In this document: one piece after another, positions 7,744 through 19,068 of the stretch
Position numbering within the stretch: position 1 is the stretch's first letter
Layout of the letters: each line of letters opens with the position of its first letter
NCBI RefSeq assembly: GCF_026319365.1
Contig: NZ_JAPDMS010000003.1
Span: 310,001-374,000, forward strand
Source: Methylophaga sp. OBS1
GTDB taxonomy: Bacteria; Pseudomonadota; Gammaproteobacteria; Nitrosococcales; Methylophagaceae
Direction of reading: 5' to 3'
Length of the DNA: 64,000 nucleotides
Program-made: the position numbers and the translations under genes
The notes under the pieces: model-generated
What the model was told of the DNA's origin: nothing
The model's database searches: none
The model's input: only the letters and a program-made list of their open reading frames with translations

Positions 7744-9748
7744 TAAGGGTAGCCACTGCCTGACGACAGCGTTCGATAGTGGCCTTGCGACCTTCGAGTT
7801 GCAGGGCCGCTGCCACTTCCGGGAACGACTGCCCCTGCAGAATTTTTTTGATCAACACGGCCTGCTCCCCGGCTGGCAGCTTATCCAGCGCGCCAACGGA
7901 TATTTGCTGATGCAGCCACTGCCACAACAAGGGCTCGGTCGACTCAAAAGGACGCAGTTCAAAGGCAAATGTATTGAGTGCCTGCAAATCATCATCCCTC
8001 TTCTGAGGCAGATCCAGCGGCAAATTCCGAGACAGTGGCGACACCAGTCTGGCATCAAGTCGACGATGAGACTGTAGCAGCAGATACGGCCAGGCACTGG
8101 CAAAACCATGCCGCGCCTGCCTGACTACTGCTTCCGCCCTGGCATTCAGGGCTTTCAATAAAATCCCGGCTCGTTGACCACTGACTTCATCGGCCTGCTG
8201 TCCCACTCTGACTGGCACATAACCATTATTGAGCCAGAACTGTAAAAGCCTCGAATCAAGTGCAAAGCTGGTACCCAGGGCATCACAGCTTCCAGCAGAA
8301 TAACGCTCAATTCCCTGCAGCAGTCGGCTCCCCAGTCCCTGTCCCTGCAGCGCGGGATGGACAGCAATCCGGATAATACGTTGATAATGGCATCGGCCGG
8401 CATTCATAACGCCGCTGTGAGCCAATAAGGTCTGCGGCAGCAGTTGCCCTTTGAGTCGGCGACGACCATTAAACACCTGCTGCGCCAGTCGGTCGTCCAG
8501 TGCAGCTTCATCCATCAGCCAGGCACAGGCAATCACATGCCCCTGCGCCTGTAATACCAGCAGCGAAATATCATCCCGATCCAACAACATCTGCAGATCA
8601 GAAGGCCGGGTCCGGTAATGCGCCAGCACCATCAGGCCGAAGACTTCTCTCAGCAGGGTTTCATCCGATGCCAGTTGCTGTTTACTGAGCATGGCAAACT
8701 CGGCCTGGCTCACTAATTCAGCGGGGAGCTGATCTGCATTGACGGGTTCGGCATCAAGCAGCAATGCATCAAAACTGAAGGCTTCCAGCCTGTCCCCCTC
8801 CGCCCAGCGCACCGGCTGAGTCAGCCTTATCTGCCGCCAGTTCGGCGTTAAGTTGTCCAGGGTCTTTTTGAAACGAACAGCAAAGCCCCGACCTGTGCCC
8901 TCGTAACCATGTTCGGTGGAAGCAAACACCACACGGGAATAATGCTGCAGCATGGCTTCAAGCATTTGCGCCGGGATGGCGGCCGCCTCATCGACAATCA
9001 GTAAATCTGCAGCCGGTTTCTCCGCAAGCAAAGCATCCGGGGCGACAAAGCGGATCTCAGATTGCTGCCAGATCAGAGTGTGTTGGCTGCGCTTGGCATC
9101 GCTTAACAGCCGAGAAGCGTGTTCCATCAGCGTGTCGATATTGCTGACTGAGGGTGCCGTCACCAGAACCCGTGACTTACCCTGCCGTAACAGTTCAGCC
9201 GCTGCCATGCCCAGCAAGGCGGTTTTACCGCGGCCACGATCCGAAACAATGACCAAGGGGCGGCGGCGATGGCCACTGACCACATGCAACACTGACTCAA
9301 TCGCTTTTTGTTGCTCTGGTGTCGGCGTGATGTCTGCGACTGATGTCGTTTCAGTCACTTTAATTTCAGGCAGTGTCTCGCCCTGCTTGATTCGCCTGAC
9401 TACAGAATAGCGTTCGCTGATTTTAAAGAAACGCTGTAACCACAAAGAATCCGGCAATACCGCAGGCAATAACACCAGTAGCCAGCCACCGGCACTCAGC
9501 GTGCCGATCAGGGCCCCGAAGGCATCAGCGGAAAACTTATCACGACCATCAAAGATAATCAGCTGGTTGCTGCGACCCAGATGCTGCAGTGCCTGTTTAC
9601 TGCTGATGCAATCCTCTGTGCGATCTGGATGCTCGGATAACCAGCAACGCCTGGTTTTATCCGCTTTCTCATAGACCTGCACTGCCTGTTGCTGGAGCCA
9701 TTCGCTGTCGCCCTGCAGGATAAGACAATGGCGTTGAGGCAGCTGCAT
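7724..9748 (-). CDS. tmcA: tRNA(Met) cytidine acetyltransferase
   Basis: Forms N4-acetylcytidine at wobble C34 of elongator tRNA-Met, using ATP and acetyl-CoA. Domains in order: N-terminal DUF1726-like part, RecD-like helicase with Walker A SDRGRGKTALLG (about residue 169) and Walker B LLIVDEAAAIP, then a GNAT domain with VHPALQGQGLGSRLL, then a C-terminal tRNA-binding part. The 674 residues match the E. coli enzyme (671). It follows slyX after 5 bases in an operon headed by metH. Confidence 0.95.
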   Translation of the reverse strand: MQLPQRHCLILQGDSEWLQQQAVQVYEKADKTRRCWLSEHPDRTEDCISSKQALQHLGRSNQLIIFDGRDKFSADAFGALIGTLSAGGWLLVLLPAVLPDSLWLQRFFKISERYSVVRRIKQGETLPEIKVTETTSVADITPTPEQQKAIESVLHVVSGHRRRPLVIVSDRGRGKTALLGMAAAELLRQGKSRVLVTAPSVSNIDTLMEHASRLLSDAKRSQHTLIWQQSEIRFVAPDALLAEKPAADLLIVDEAAAIPAQMLEAMLQHYSRVVFASTEHGYEGTGRGFAVRFKKTLDNLTPNWRQIRLTQPVRWAEGDRLEAFSFDALLLDAEPVNADQLPAELVSQAEFAMLSKQQLASDETLLREVFGLMVLAHYRTRPSDLQMLLDRDDISLLVLQAQGHVIACAWLMDEAALDDRLAQQVFNGRRRLKGQLLPQTLLAHSGVMNAGRCHYQRIIRIAVHPALQGQGLGSRLLQGIERYSAGSCDALGTSFALDSRLLQFWLNNGYVPVRVGQQADEVSGQRAGILLKALNARAEAVVRQARHGFASAWPYLLLQSHRRLDARLVSPLSRNLPLDLPQKRDDDLQALNTFAFELRPFESTEPLLWQWLHQQISVGALDKLPAGEQAVLIKKILQGQSFPEVAAALQLEGRKATIERCRQAVATLIRTGSE

Positions 9749-9753
9749 CTTAA

Positions 9754-9957
9754 TCAGTAATGCGGTGGCGGTGGTTCGTCACTTTGCTGCATCAGTTGGG
9801 TTTGATGCATGCTTTCCATCTGGGATTTAAGTGCGGCAATCTGGCTTTCGAGCCGGTCAATCTGCTGTTGTTGACTGGTCACCACCTCATTCAGCTGTTC
9901 CAGCAGGCCATCCTGAAACGCCAGTCTTGTCTGCAAATCAACGATATCGTCATTCAT
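9754..9957 (-). CDS. slyX: SlyX family protein
   Basis: Small coiled-coil protein of unknown function, 67 residues. Heptad-like LQTRLAFQDGLLEQLNEVV and QQQQIDRLESQIAALKSQ segments are followed by the family's Pro-rich end DEPPPPHY. The ATG overlaps the metH stop (ATGA), so it is translated from the metH message. Confidence 0.93.
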   Translation of the reverse strand: MNDDIVDLQTRLAFQDGLLEQLNEVVTSQQQQIDRLESQIAALKSQMESMHQTQLMQQSDEPPPPHY

Positions 9958-12900
9958 CAGATATCTCCGTCGTAAGACAGCGCCGGTCCCAACCAGCGTT
10001 CAGCGGTCGGCATATCCCAGCCTTTACGCTGGGCATAATCTTCCACCTGATCCTGGTCGATTTTACCCAGGCCGAAATAACGTGACTCAGGATGAGCGAA
10101 GTAGAAACCACTGACCGCCGCAGTTGGCAGCATCGCAAACGACTCGGTAATGGTCATGTCGGCATGGGTGACCGGGTCAATCAGTTCCCATAGCAGCCCT
10201 TTTTCGGTGTGATCGGGACAAGCCGGATAGCCTGGCGCCGGTCGGATACCACGGTACTTCTCATCGATCAGCGCTTCGTTATCAAGATTTTCCTCGCTGG
10301 CATAACCCCAGAATTCCTTACGTACCCGTTCATGCATACGTTCGGCAAAGGCCTCGGCGAGTCGATCAGCCAGTGCTTTCAGCATGATGCTGTGATAGTC
10401 ATCATGATCGGCCTCAAAGCGCTCGACATGCTCATCAATGCCGATACCGGCCGTGACTGCGAAGGCGCCGATATAGTCTTTGACGCCACAGTCTTTGGGC
10501 GCCACAAAATCAGCAAGCGCGGCATTGGGCCGACCCGGCGGACGCTCGGTCTGCTGACGCAGACTGTGCAGGGTCATCAGCACTTCTTCACGATCATCAT
10601 CCGTGTAGACTTCAATATCGTCATCATTGACGCTGTTGGCCGGGAACAGTCCAATCACGGCTTTGGCAGTCAGCCATTTCTCATCCACGATTTGCTTGAG
10701 CATCTTCTGGGCATCATGGAACAGATGGGTTGCATGCTCACCGACGATTTCATCTTCCAGGATACGTGGGTATTTACCGGCCAGTTCCCATGACTGGAAA
10801 AACGGGGTCCAGTCAATGCGGTCCACCAACTCTTCCAACGGATAGTCTGAAAACACTTCCAGACCCAGTTTGGCCGGCTTGGTGGGCTGATAAGCCTGCC
10901 AGTCAATCCTGGTCTTATTGGCACGCGCCTCGGCAATCGGCAACTGACGGCGTTTGCTTTTGCGACCGGTATGACGGGCACGTTTGTCTTCGTAATCTTT
11001 TTTAATGTCGGCAACAAAAGCGTCTCTGCCGTCACGGCTTACCAGCTTCTGAGCGACGCCCACCGCACGTGAGGCATCTTTCACATAGACACTGCAACCA
11101 TGGTAATTAGGCTCGATTTTTACCGCCGTATGAATCAGGGAGGTGGTTGCCCCGCCGATCATCAACGGTATTTCAAAGCCCAGCCGCTCCATTTCCTTGG
11201 CGACATGCACCATTTCATCCAGCGACGGTGTGATCAGGCCAGACAAGCCGATGATATCGACATTTTCTTTTCTGGCAGTATCGAGAATGGTCTGAGCCGG
11301 CACCATCACTCCCAGGTCAATCACTTCGAAGTTATTACACTGCAACACTACGCCGACAATATTCTTGCCGATATCGTGTACATCGCCTTTGACGGTCGCC
11401 ATCAGGATCTTGCCGTTATTCTCACTGGTATCGCCCTCTTCCTTGGCCGCTTCGATAAACGGCATCAGATAGGCAACGGCTTTTTTCATCACCCGGGCCG
11501 ATTTCACGACCTGTGGCAGGAACATCTTACCCTCACCGAACAGATCACCGACCACGTTCATGCCATCCATCAGTGGGCCTTCAATCACCTCCAGCGGCTT
11601 GGCATAGGCCTGACGGGCTTCCTCGGTATCGTCTTCGACATAGTCGGCAATCCCTTTGACCAGGGCATGTTCAAGTCGCTTGGAGACCGGCAGTTCCCGC
11701 CAGGACAAATCTTCCTGTTTGACTGTACCACCGCCTTCGCCTTTATATTTTTCGGCGATTTCCAGCAATCGGTCGGTGGCATCATCACGGCGGTTCTGAA
11801 TCACATCTTCGACGTGTTCACGCAGTTCTTCCGGTAGATCATCATAAATCGCCAGCTGACCGGCATTGACGATACCCATGTCCATCCCTGCCTTGATGGC
11901 GTGGTAGAGAAACACCGCATGAATTGCTTCACGTACCGGGTTGTTACCACGGAAGGAGAACGAGACGTTGGAGACACCGCCGCTAATCATCGCATGCGGC
12001 AGACTCTCCTTGATGTCGCGGGTGGCCTCGATAAAGTCCATCGCATAGTTATTGTGTTCTTCGATACCGGTCGCCACCGCGAAGATATTAGGGTCAAAGA
12101 TGATGTCTTCCGGCGGGAAATGGACTTTCTCGGTCAGCACTTCGTAGCTGCGGGTGCATATTTCGCGCTTGCGCTCGCGGGTATCGGCCTGACCGACTTC
12201 ATCGAAGGCCATCACGATGACTGCGGCGCCATAACGGCGTACCAATTTGGCCTGCTCGATAAACTTGTCTTCGCCTTCCTTGAGACTGATCGAGTTAACG
12301 ATGCCCTTGCCCTGGATACATTTGAGCCCGGCTTCAATCACTTCCCATTTGGACGAGTCAATCATCACGGGTACGCGACTGATATCAGGTTCGGCAGCCA
12401 GCAGATTGAGGAAGGTCACCATCGCCTCTTTCGAGTCGAGCATGCCTTCATCCATGTTGATATCAATAATCTGGGCGCCGTTTTCGACCTGCTGACGGGC
12501 CACTTCCAGCGCCGTGTCGTAATCGCCTTCCTTGATAAGACGGGCAAAACGGGCCGAGCCGGTGACATTGGTACGCTCACCGACATTCACAAACAGGCTG
12601 TCTTCGGTGATGTTGAGCGGCTCAAGACCACTCAGGCGACAATGATGCAGATTCTTTTTCGGCTGGCGCGGTTTGATGCCCTCAACCGCTTCGGCGATCG
12701 CCTTGATATGCGCCGGCGCGGTACCGCAGCAACCACCGACAATATTCAAAAAGCCGGATTCGGCCCATTCCTTGATCTGCGCCGCCATGACTTCAGGTGA
12801 CTCGTCATATTCACCGAACTCATTAGGCAGGCCGGCGTTGGGGTGGGCACTGACGTAGGTGGTGACCACGTTGGACAGTTCCTCCACGTACTGACGCAAT

Positions 12901-13655
12901 TGCTCCGCACCCAGGGCACAGTTCAGACCAATACTGAGTGGCTGAATATGGGCCAGCGAATTCCAGAAAGCTTCTGCGGTCTGGCCTGACAAGGTACGAC
13001 CACTGGCATCGGTAATGGTGCCGGAAATCATCACCGGCAGGTGAATGTCGTGATCTTCACAGAACTTGTCGATGGCAAACAAGGCCGCCTTGGCATTCAG
13101 CGTGTCAAATACGGTTTCCACCAGCAGCAGATCGACACCGCCATCGACCAGACCGCGAATTGACTCGGTATAGGCTTCCAGCAGTTCATCGAAATCGACA
13201 TTGCGGTAACCGGGGTTGTTCACATCGGGAGAGATACTGGCGGTGCGGTTGGTGGGGCCCAGAACACCGGTGACAAAACGCGGTTTATCCGGGTTACTGG
13301 CGGTGAACTCGTCAGCGACTTCTCTGGCAAGCTCAGCCGAGACCTTGTTCAGCTCATACACCAGATCTTCCATCTGGTAGTCGGCCATCGCAATGGAAGT
13401 GCCGTTGAAGGTGTTGGTCTCGACGATATCGGCACCGGCTTCAAAATAAGCGCGGTGAATATCACGGATAATATTGGGCTGGGTCAGCGACAACAGGTCG
13501 TTATTGCCTTTGACATCGCAGGGATGGTTCTCAAAGCGCTCACCACGGAAATCCTTCTCTTCCAGCTGATAGCTTTGGATCAGGGTCCCCATCCCGCCAT
13601 CGAGGATCAGGATTTTTTCTTCAAGCAGGGTGCGGAGTTGGTGGTAAGCGGTCAT
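9957..13655 (-). CDS. metH: Cobalamin-dependent methionine synthase
   Basis: Transfers methyl from methyltetrahydrofolate to homocysteine. All four modules are present in 1232 residues: homocysteine domain with zinc ligands GLNC and GGCCGTAP; pterin domain ([14 protein letters not shown] onward); cobalamin domain with the DVHDIGKN cobalt-ligand motif; and the reactivation domain with [15 protein letters not shown]. Length is close to E. coli MetH (1227). It heads the metH-slyX-tmcA operon. No cobalamin or SAM riboswitch can be seen before it. Confidence 0.97.
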   Translation of the reverse strand: MTAYHQLRTLLEEKILILDGGMGTLIQSYQLEEKDFRGERFENHPCDVKGNNDLLSLTQPNIIRDIHRAYFEAGADIVETNTFNGTSIAMADYQMEDLVYELNKVSAELAREVADEFTASNPDKPRFVTGVLGPTNRTASISPDVNNPGYRNVDFDELLEAYTESIRGLVDGGVDLLLVETVFDTLNAKAALFAIDKFCEDHDIHLPVMISGTITDASGRTLSGQTAEAFWNSLAHIQPLSIGLNCALGAEQLRQYVEELSNVVTTYVSAHPNAGLPNEFGEYDESPEVMAAQIKEWAESGFLNIVGGCCGTAPAHIKAIAEAVEGIKPRQPKKNLHHCRLSGLEPLNITEDSLFVNVGERTNVTGSARFARLIKEGDYDTALEVARQQVENGAQIIDINMDEGMLDSKEAMVTFLNLLAAEPDISRVPVMIDSSKWEVIEAGLKCIQGKGIVNSISLKEGEDKFIEQAKLVRRYGAAVIVMAFDEVGQADTRERKREICTRSYEVLTEKVHFPPEDIIFDPNIFAVATGIEEHNNYAMDFIEATRDIKESLPHAMISGGVSNVSFSFRGNNPVREAIHAVFLYHAIKAGMDMGIVNAGQLAIYDDLPEELREHVEDVIQNRRDDATDRLLEIAEKYKGEGGGTVKQEDLSWRELPVSKRLEHALVKGIADYVEDDTEEARQAYAKPLEVIEGPLMDGMNVVGDLFGEGKMFLPQVVKSARVMKKAVAYLMPFIEAAKEEGDTSENNGKILMATVKGDVHDIGKNIVGVVLQCNNFEVIDLGVMVPAQTILDTARKENVDIIGLSGLITPSLDEMVHVAKEMERLGFEIPLMIGGATTSLIHTAVKIEPNYHGCSVYVKDASRAVGVAQKLVSRDGRDAFVADIKKDYEDKRARHTGRKSKRRQLPIAEARANKTRIDWQAYQPTKPAKLGLEVFSDYPLEELVDRIDWTPFFQSWELAGKYPRILEDEIVGEHATHLFHDAQKMLKQIVDEKWLTAKAVIGLFPANSVNDDDIEVYTDDDREEVLMTLHSLRQQTERPPGRPNAALADFVAPKDCGVKDYIGAFAVTAGIGIDEHVERFEADHDDYHSIMLKALADRLAEAFAERMHERVRKEFWGYASEENLDNEALIDEKYRGIRPAPGYPACPDHTEKGLLWELIDPVTHADMTITESFAMLPTAAVSGFYFAHPESRYFGLGKIDQDQVEDYAQRKGWDMPTAERWLGPALSYDGDI

Positions 13656-13659
13656 TAAA

Positions 13660-13699
13660 ACGGTTTTCCTGTCAAACAGTTACACTTTGGAAAAACCGT
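13660..13699 (-). repeat. Inverted repeat in the metH promoter/leader
   Basis: Arms ACGGTTTTTCC and GGAAAACCGT separated by about 19 bases lie between the metH -10 element and its start codon, spanning the expected transcription start. It could be an operator (for example for a MetR-like regulator) or a leader hairpin. It does not contain the LTGAA-N5-TTCA pattern of the classical MetR site. Confidence 0.35.
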
Positions 13700-13701
13700 G
13701 A

Positions 13702-13710
13702 ATTATAGCA
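13702..13710 (-). promoter_or_regulatory. Extended -10 promoter for metH
   Basis: On the minus strand TGCTATAAT gives a perfect -10 with the TG extension; no convincing -35 is found, as is usual for extended -10 promoters. The start point would be near 13695, giving a leader of about 40 bases. Confidence 0.6.
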
Positions 13711-13755
13711 GATAAACGGGCTACGGCCGTCGATCATTGAGCACGGTGATGCAGC

Positions 13756-13788
13756 AAAAAGCAGTGGGAATGAACACTGCCCACTGCT
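13756..13788 (-). terminator. Rho-independent terminator after the chemoreceptor gene
   Basis: Minus strand: AGCAGTGGG, an 11-base loop, CCCACTGCT, then TTTT. The 9-bp stem sits 16 bases past the stop of the chemoreceptor gene and separates it from metH. Confidence 0.82.
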
Positions 13789-13803
13789 TGCTCAAACTAC
13801 GAC

Positions 13804-15909
13804 TCACACCTTGAACAGCGACAGCCTGTCTTGTAATCCGTTCGCGGCTTCATCCAGGTCATTACCCACACGACTCAACTGTTGGGCCCCTTCTGTCGTT
13901 TTCTGAACCAGGTGAGATATCTGGGAGAGATTCTTACTCACTTCTTCACAGACGGCGCTTTGTTGTTCCGTGGCTGAGGCGGTTTGAAGTGACATTTCTG
14001 TCACCTCTTCAATCGCTTTACTGATTTCTATCAGTGCCTTTTCTGCTTCCTGTGCCAGTTTTACCGTTTCAGCCACTTGTTGGCCACTCGCCTGCATCGC
14101 GGTGGTCACTTCAAGATTGCCTTTATGAAGGGTGCTCAACTTGTTATGGATATCTACTGTGGCCTCCTGTGTTCGGCTTGCTAGTGCTCTGACTTCATCT
14201 GCTACAACGGCAAAACCACGCCCTTTTTCTCCTGCTCGCGCCGCTTCAATGGCAGCATTGAGAGCCAGCAGGTTGGTCTGCTCTGCAATCCCCTGGATCA
14301 CCGTTAATATTTCAGCGATACCATCACTGTTTTTCTCCAGTTCCAACATCGCAGATTCAGACTGTTTTACTGATTCACTGACATGATTGATTGAGCTTGC
14401 CGTCTGCTTGACAAGACTAGTGCCGCACTCAGTGGCATCATTCGCCTGCTGAACAAATTGCGACGTTCTTTCGGCATTACCGGCAATTTGCTGCGCTGAG
14501 GCTGCCATCTCGGTAACAGCCGAGACCATCTCCTCTATCAGTTTCTGCTGCTCGAGCATCTGGGCATTAGTCTCTTCACTGATTTTGCGTCCTTCTGCAG
14601 ACAAAGCGCTGACATGACTGCCGACAGGTAGAAGTTGTTGAACCAGTGAACGTAACTTTTCAATGAAGGTGTTCAGTAAGCCAGATAACTTACCGGTTTC
14701 ATCACGCCTCGATACCGTTAACTGACGGGTTAAATCGCCTTCCCCCTCAGCGATTGAAGCGACAAGGTCGGTCATTGCTGAAAGCGGACGTGTACTATTT
14801 CTGGCAACAAACCAGACAACCACAACGCCTAAAGCCGCCAACAGCAATCCAAGTATCGTTGTTGTGGTTACAAAATTCACTTGTGCGGTCTTCAGAAACT
14901 GCTCTTGCTCTGACACGGTGGCCAGAACCACCTGCTCCGGGACCTCAATGTATGTCACCCAGTGCTGTTCACTGCCGGGGAGCGTAAACGGCGCCAGGAC
15001 GATGAACTGTCCTTCAGCATTAATGATCTGGCGCTGTCCGTTAATCGATGTCTTTTTAATGCTTTCCTGGAGTTGTTGATTCAATACCAACAGGTTCTGA
15101 CCGATTAAATCCGGTTGATGGCTGTGACCGGCGATCACGCCTCTGGGACTGACCAGCAATGTTTTCCCCTGCCCTTGGTATAGACCTTCTGCCACCGATT
15201 TGATTTTTGACTGAATAAAGCCAGCAGTGATATCCACGCCACTGATACCAACAAATCGTCCATGACGAGTCACCGGGGCCACCAGGCTGCTGAGCAGAAC
15301 TTCTTCACCATCAATAGGGTATAGGTAGGGGTCAATGACACAACTATTCAACGTGTCTTTGGAGCAAAGATAATATTCGCCAGCCCGTATCCCGTTTTTA
15401 TCCATCGTACTGTTCTCAAGACCAGCCAGCGGTTCTACAACAAAACCACCCTCTGTCCTCACGATGTAGGGTAAAAAACGGCCTGTGGCATCACTGCCTT
15501 TTGACTGCATGGCAAGATAATCACTGCCATCGAAGGCATTGGGTTCGAATGCGACATAGGTGCCGAGAAAATCAGGATTATCGGACAGCGTTTGCTGGAG
15601 AATATTGAGTGCCAGTTTGCGTTTATCTGAGTCGTTTGGCATCTGGATAAGGGCAGACATCGCTGATGCCGTCGCTTGCGCAGTCTGCAGCGCACGCTCA
15701 AGCGGAATCGACAACTGTGCCGATGTGTCATGAGCAATGACCGAGAGATAATCCTCTACCTGATCGCGAGTTAGATCGTAGCTGTGGCTGGACAGAGACT
15801 GTTTAATATTGCCGAACTGCCAAACACCGATGAGCGCGGTAACCAGCACGACACTCAGCAGACTTAAACCTGCCCAGAGGCTGAAACGTTGTTGAATGGA
15901 TAAGTGCAT
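13804..15909 (-). CDS. Methyl-accepting chemotaxis protein with double-Cache sensor
   Basis: Transmembrane chemoreceptor of about 701 residues. A first helix ([20 protein letters not shown]) is followed by a large periplasmic dCache-type domain with [15 protein letters not shown], a second helix ([17 protein letters not shown]), HAMP, and a signalling hairpin with tip [18 protein letters not shown]. The ATG at 15909 is chosen over that at 15936 because it has GGGAG six bases upstream. No other chemotaxis gene is adjacent. The ligand is unknown; Cache domains often bind amino or organic acids. Confidence 0.92.
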   Translation of the reverse strand: MHLSIQQRFSLWAGLSLLSVVLVTALIGVWQFGNIKQSLSSHSYDLTRDQVEDYLSVIAHDTSAQLSIPLERALQTAQATASAMSALIQMPNDSDKRKLALNILQQTLSDNPDFLGTYVAFEPNAFDGSDYLAMQSKGSDATGRFLPYIVRTEGGFVVEPLAGLENSTMDKNGIRAGEYYLCSKDTLNSCVIDPYLYPIDGEEVLLSSLVAPVTRHGRFVGISGVDITAGFIQSKIKSVAEGLYQGQGKTLLVSPRGVIAGHSHQPDLIGQNLLVLNQQLQESIKKTSINGQRQIINAEGQFIVLAPFTLPGSEQHWVTYIEVPEQVVLATVSEQEQFLKTAQVNFVTTTTILGLLLAALGVVVVWFVARNSTRPLSAMTDLVASIAEGEGDLTRQLTVSRRDETGKLSGLLNTFIEKLRSLVQQLLPVGSHVSALSAEGRKISEETNAQMLEQQKLIEEMVSAVTEMAASAQQIAGNAERTSQFVQQANDATECGTSLVKQTASSINHVSESVKQSESAMLELEKNSDGIAEILTVIQGIAEQTNLLALNAAIEAARAGEKGRGFAVVADEVRALASRTQEATVDIHNKLSTLHKGNLEVTTAMQASGQQVAETVKLAQEAEKALIEISKAIEEVTEMSLQTASATEQQSAVCEEVSKNLSQISHLVQKTTEGAQQLSRVGNDLDEAANGLQDRLSLFKV

Positions 15910-16203
15910 CCTGTTCTCCCAAGGGATAAATCTCACTCACCGATTCCGGCCATGGTGACCGGTCCGGTGAAGACCAGATGCCCAATAAAATTCAAGTCAG
16001 TTTCCCCAAAAAACTGAATTTGGATTCTATTTGGCTATACCCCTTGTCCACAGGTGGATGCGAGAAATAATCGGTGTTCGATTATGAGCATGTCCATGTG
16101 GATGCCGCGAAACTCGCGACAAGTGCAAATCTGCCACAATTTTTACTGGATGGCAATCAGCATAAAATCAACGACAAACATGATGACTGCGAAGTCTGCG
16201 GGA

Positions 16204-17913
16204 TTAATAAAGCCGCATACCGACTTTTTTGATGATGTCGCCCTCGACTTCCTTTACTACCCAGTGAATACCGTGCCAGTGAACATCATCCCCGACAACC
16301 GGGTGCCCGCCGACGCGACGGGCAATAAATTCACCCAGCGTGAGATGTTGCTGACGTCCGCTCACCGTCAGCCCATAAGCTTTGGCCACTTCCGTCAATG
16401 GTGCATCCCCATTGAGAACAAAAGCCCCAAAAAAGGCTTGTTGTGCTTTCGCGAGTTTGGTTTCTCCACTGAAGATTTGATTAAGTTGCTCCAGGTCTTC
16501 TTCACGGCTGATGACACACAATACGTCACCCATCTTAAGCCGGGTATTCCCTTTCGGATGTAACATCACTCTGCCGCGGAACAGGCCCGAGATTAGGGCA
16601 CCAGAAGGGAATTGCAGCAATTGAATCGGTTGATCATCCAGGCTGGGATTTTCGACGGTATAAACGAAAATTTCATAATCCTGTTCAGGCAGAATACCCA
16701 GCGCCCCGCGCTGTTTCGGCGCCACCCCTTTGGGCACCTGAATCTGCATCCACCGCGCCATCAACGGCAATGTGCCACCCTGTATCAATAACGACAACAA
16801 GACCACGGCAAAAGCCACGTTGAAATAAAGGCCGGCATTATCGATGCCACCAATCACCGGGAAAATCGCCAGCACGATAGGTACCGCACCGCGCAGCCCC
16901 ACCCAGGAGATAAAACCCAGCTCTCGCTTACGGAATTTGAAAAATGGCGTAATCGTCAGTAAAACAGCCAGCGGTCTGGCGACAAAGATCAACGCCAGTG
17001 CAATTAACAGAGATGGCAACGCAAACTGAATCATTTCGGAGGGCGTGACCAGCAGTCCCAGCACCAGGAAGAGGCCAATCTGACTCAGCCAGGCAAGTCC
17101 ATCATGGACAGGCAGAATATGCTGGAGATGACGACCGGGCTGATTACCAATCAGCAACCCACAGAGGTAAATAGCCAGGAAGCCGCTGCCACCAATGACG
17201 CTAGCCAGACCAAAAGTTGAGAAGCCCATTGCCAGCGCCAGCAGTGAATATAAAGCCGGTGCCAGTTCCACCCGTTTCAGCATCCGGCTGGTCAACCAGC
17301 CACCGGCCAGCCCCACTGCGATACCGAGACCAAATTGTTGAAGGAAAAACAACACCGAATCCAGCGGCGTCTGGAAGTCTCCCACCAGCATTTCGATGAG
17401 CAGCAGAGTCAGAAAAATCGCCATCGGGTCATTGGTACCGGATTCGATTTCCAGCGTCGCCGCGACCCGCTCATTGATATTGATGCCCTGCCCACGCAGC
17501 ATCGAAAATACAGCGGCGGCATCGGTGGAACCGACAATGGCCCCGATCAAGAGCCCTTCCAGCAGCGATAGTTCAAACACCCAGGTTGCTATCAGCCCGA
17601 CGATGCCGCTGGTGACAAACACGCCCAGCGTCGACATGGTCAATGCCGGTTTGAATCCCACCCGGAAAGTTTTGAGGCGGGTTCTGAGGCCACCGTCCAG
17701 CAGGATCATCGCCAGTGCCAGGTGACCGATGAGAAACGCCTGCGAATAATCATCGAACCGGATGCCAAGTACACCATCCTCACCGGCCAGCATGCCCAGC
17801 GCCAGGAAGATAATCAGCAGGGGGAGTCCGAATAATGAGGAAAGACGACTGGCAAGAATACTGAGTGCGATCAGCATGCCGCTAAGGAGAAAAAGACTGT
17901 TGATGGAATCCAT
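16204..17913 (-). CDS. nhaP2: K+(or Na+)/H+ antiporter, NhaP2/CvrA type
   Basis: Inner-membrane CPA1 antiporter of 569 residues, close to E. coli CvrA. The N-terminal part has about 12 helices including the core GSTDAAAVFSMLRG and ESGTNDPMAIFLT. The soluble C-terminal part contains a TrkA-C-like segment (about residues 405-485) and a CorC/HlyC-type segment at the end. It probably expels cations for pH or volume control, useful in a saline habitat. It stands alone; no sure promoter or terminator was found. Confidence 0.9.
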   Translation of the reverse strand: MDSINSLFLLSGMLIALSILASRLSSLFGLPLLIIFLALGMLAGEDGVLGIRFDDYSQAFLIGHLALAMILLDGGLRTRLKTFRVGFKPALTMSTLGVFVTSGIVGLIATWVFELSLLEGLLIGAIVGSTDAAAVFSMLRGQGININERVAATLEIESGTNDPMAIFLTLLLIEMLVGDFQTPLDSVLFFLQQFGLGIAVGLAGGWLTSRMLKRVELAPALYSLLALAMGFSTFGLASVIGGSGFLAIYLCGLLIGNQPGRHLQHILPVHDGLAWLSQIGLFLVLGLLVTPSEMIQFALPSLLIALALIFVARPLAVLLTITPFFKFRKRELGFISWVGLRGAVPIVLAIFPVIGGIDNAGLYFNVAFAVVLLSLLIQGGTLPLMARWMQIQVPKGVAPKQRGALGILPEQDYEIFVYTVENPSLDDQPIQLLQFPSGALISGLFRGRVMLHPKGNTRLKMGDVLCVISREEDLEQLNQIFSGETKLAKAQQAFFGAFVLNGDAPLTEVAKAYGLTVSGRQQHLTLGEFIARRVGGHPVVGDDVHWHGIHWVVKEVEGDIIKKVGMRLY

Positions 17914-18435
17914 AATTCACATATCTGAAAGTTAAATTCAGATTAGCACAGGCACCGGGTTTTCGGCGATTAAGCCAAATGATAACGGTGAGGCTCAGGC
18001 GAAGGTTAGGCAATTTCGGCGAGATTTTAGCGCTGTGAGATCGCGATGACATACGGCCTGCCACCGGTGAGACGCGTTTAATTAATCAGCTGGTTTCCTT
18101 CTGAGTACATCCGTATTCCTGGACCAGATAAAGCGCTGCGCCAATTTGTTTGTATAGCGACTCAGGCGTGTCACGACTTTGAAACCGGCTTATACCAAAA
18201 CGCGTCCTGACATAGCAGACTTAACTGGGAGCATAGTCTGCAATCTTTTTCCGTCGTTACCCTGCACGCTACCCAGCCAAGATTTCTGCAGACTGAATAT
18301 GCTGAGTAAAAAGCCTGGAAAGCTTGATTAACAAGCAGTCCCCAGCTCCAAAATCTTCGGCACCGATTTTTCCCTTTTCTGACACCGCGCTTAAGGATAA
18401 CAAGTCATCACGGGGTTTCTCAGCATGGGCGCGAT
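17914..18435. other. Intergenic region upstream of nhaP2
   Basis: About 520 bases without a supported gene. It contains the nhaP2 upstream region and the space after the LEA-type lipoprotein. One inverted repeat, GCAGACT/AGTCTGC at 18215-18241 followed by AATCTTTTT, looks terminator-like on the plus strand, although no plus-strand gene precedes it. No tRNA, riboswitch or IS remnant was recognised. Confidence 0.5.
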
Positions 18436-18903
18436 CTAATTCTGTTTTTTCAAACTGACACTGCCTGTTTCCTCAAGCGTAATAAAGGGGATGAATTTAC
18501 CGACATCAAAACGGGCCTTGAAAGCGTATCTCAGACTGTCTTTCTGTTCTGACAGTAGTTGATTAATCAAACGGGCACCACCCAGCAGATCCGGCGTCGC
18601 CTTGAGGGTGAATGTCGCTGTGCCGTAGCCTGGCACCTTGGGCAGATCCGGCTCAGCTCCGGTTAATATTCGTTGGTCTTCAATGTCCACTGAATAACTC
18701 ATCCCCCTCAATGGCAAGGCGCTACGGTTGGGATTCACCACCTGGAGACCGATAAGAAAAGTCGGTGTGATACCGGTAGACTCCGGTGCCAACGCAAAGG
18801 AAGTGATATTGATCTGCGGTTTTTCATAGCTGGGTGACCAACTGGCGCAAGCGCTCAGTAACAGCAATATCGTGAGAAAAGCGATAGATTTCAGTCTGGA
18901 CAT
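18436..18903 (-). CDS. LEA type 2 family lipoprotein
   Basis: Predicted lipoprotein of 155 residues with lipobox LLSAC (Cys about 19). The rest is a single LEA-14/water-stress-type beta domain (ALAPESTGITPTFLIGLQVVNPNRSALPLRGM), a family also written as COG5608. Role unknown. The ATG at 18903 has AGGG upstream and gives a proper signal peptide; the longer frame from 18945 would bury it. Confidence 0.8.
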   Translation of the reverse strand: MSRLKSIAFLTILLLLSACASWSPSYEKPQINITSFALAPESTGITPTFLIGLQVVNPNRSALPLRGMSYSVDIEDQRILTGAEPDLPKVPGYGTATFTLKATPDLLGGARLINQLLSEQKDSLRYAFKARFDVGKFIPFITLEETGSVSLKKQN

Positions 18904-19000
18904 ATTCAATCCCTGCAATAATGAATACTGACTCAATGTCATCATTAGCCATGATGACTGCCTGAGTACAGATTTGTCTCACAATTCTCAGATAGATGAC

Positions 19001-19036
19001 AAAAAAAAGCGTCGCACCCCGAGGGAGTGCGACGCT
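19001..19036 (-). terminator. Strong Rho-independent terminator after the 92-residue ORF
   Basis: Minus strand: AGCGTCGCAC, loop TCCCTCGGG, GTGCGACGCT, then TTTTTTT. A perfect 10-bp stem and uninterrupted T run, 33 bases after the stop codon. Confidence 0.93.
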
Positions 19037-19068
19037 GATTGAAGCTTAGAAGCTAATCAACAAGCGGG

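Noticed and set aside
10209..12858. Long open frames on the plus strand opposite metH (for example 11100-11837 and 11901-12800)
   Set aside because: They lie wholly antisense to a perfectly conserved metH, have no ribosome sites, and their residues follow from the codon pattern of the real gene.
13656..13803. Cobalamin or SAM riboswitch before metH
   Set aside because: The gap is only about 150 bases, part of it is the terminator of the gene before, and no B12-box or SAM core is visible.
18290..18450. Open frame continuing the LEA-type lipoprotein by about 50 residues after a -1 shift at an A6 run
   Set aside because: Leu codons are mostly TTG, TTA and CTT, unlike neighbouring genes that prefer CTG, and the lipoprotein already has the family length. 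Likely chance.
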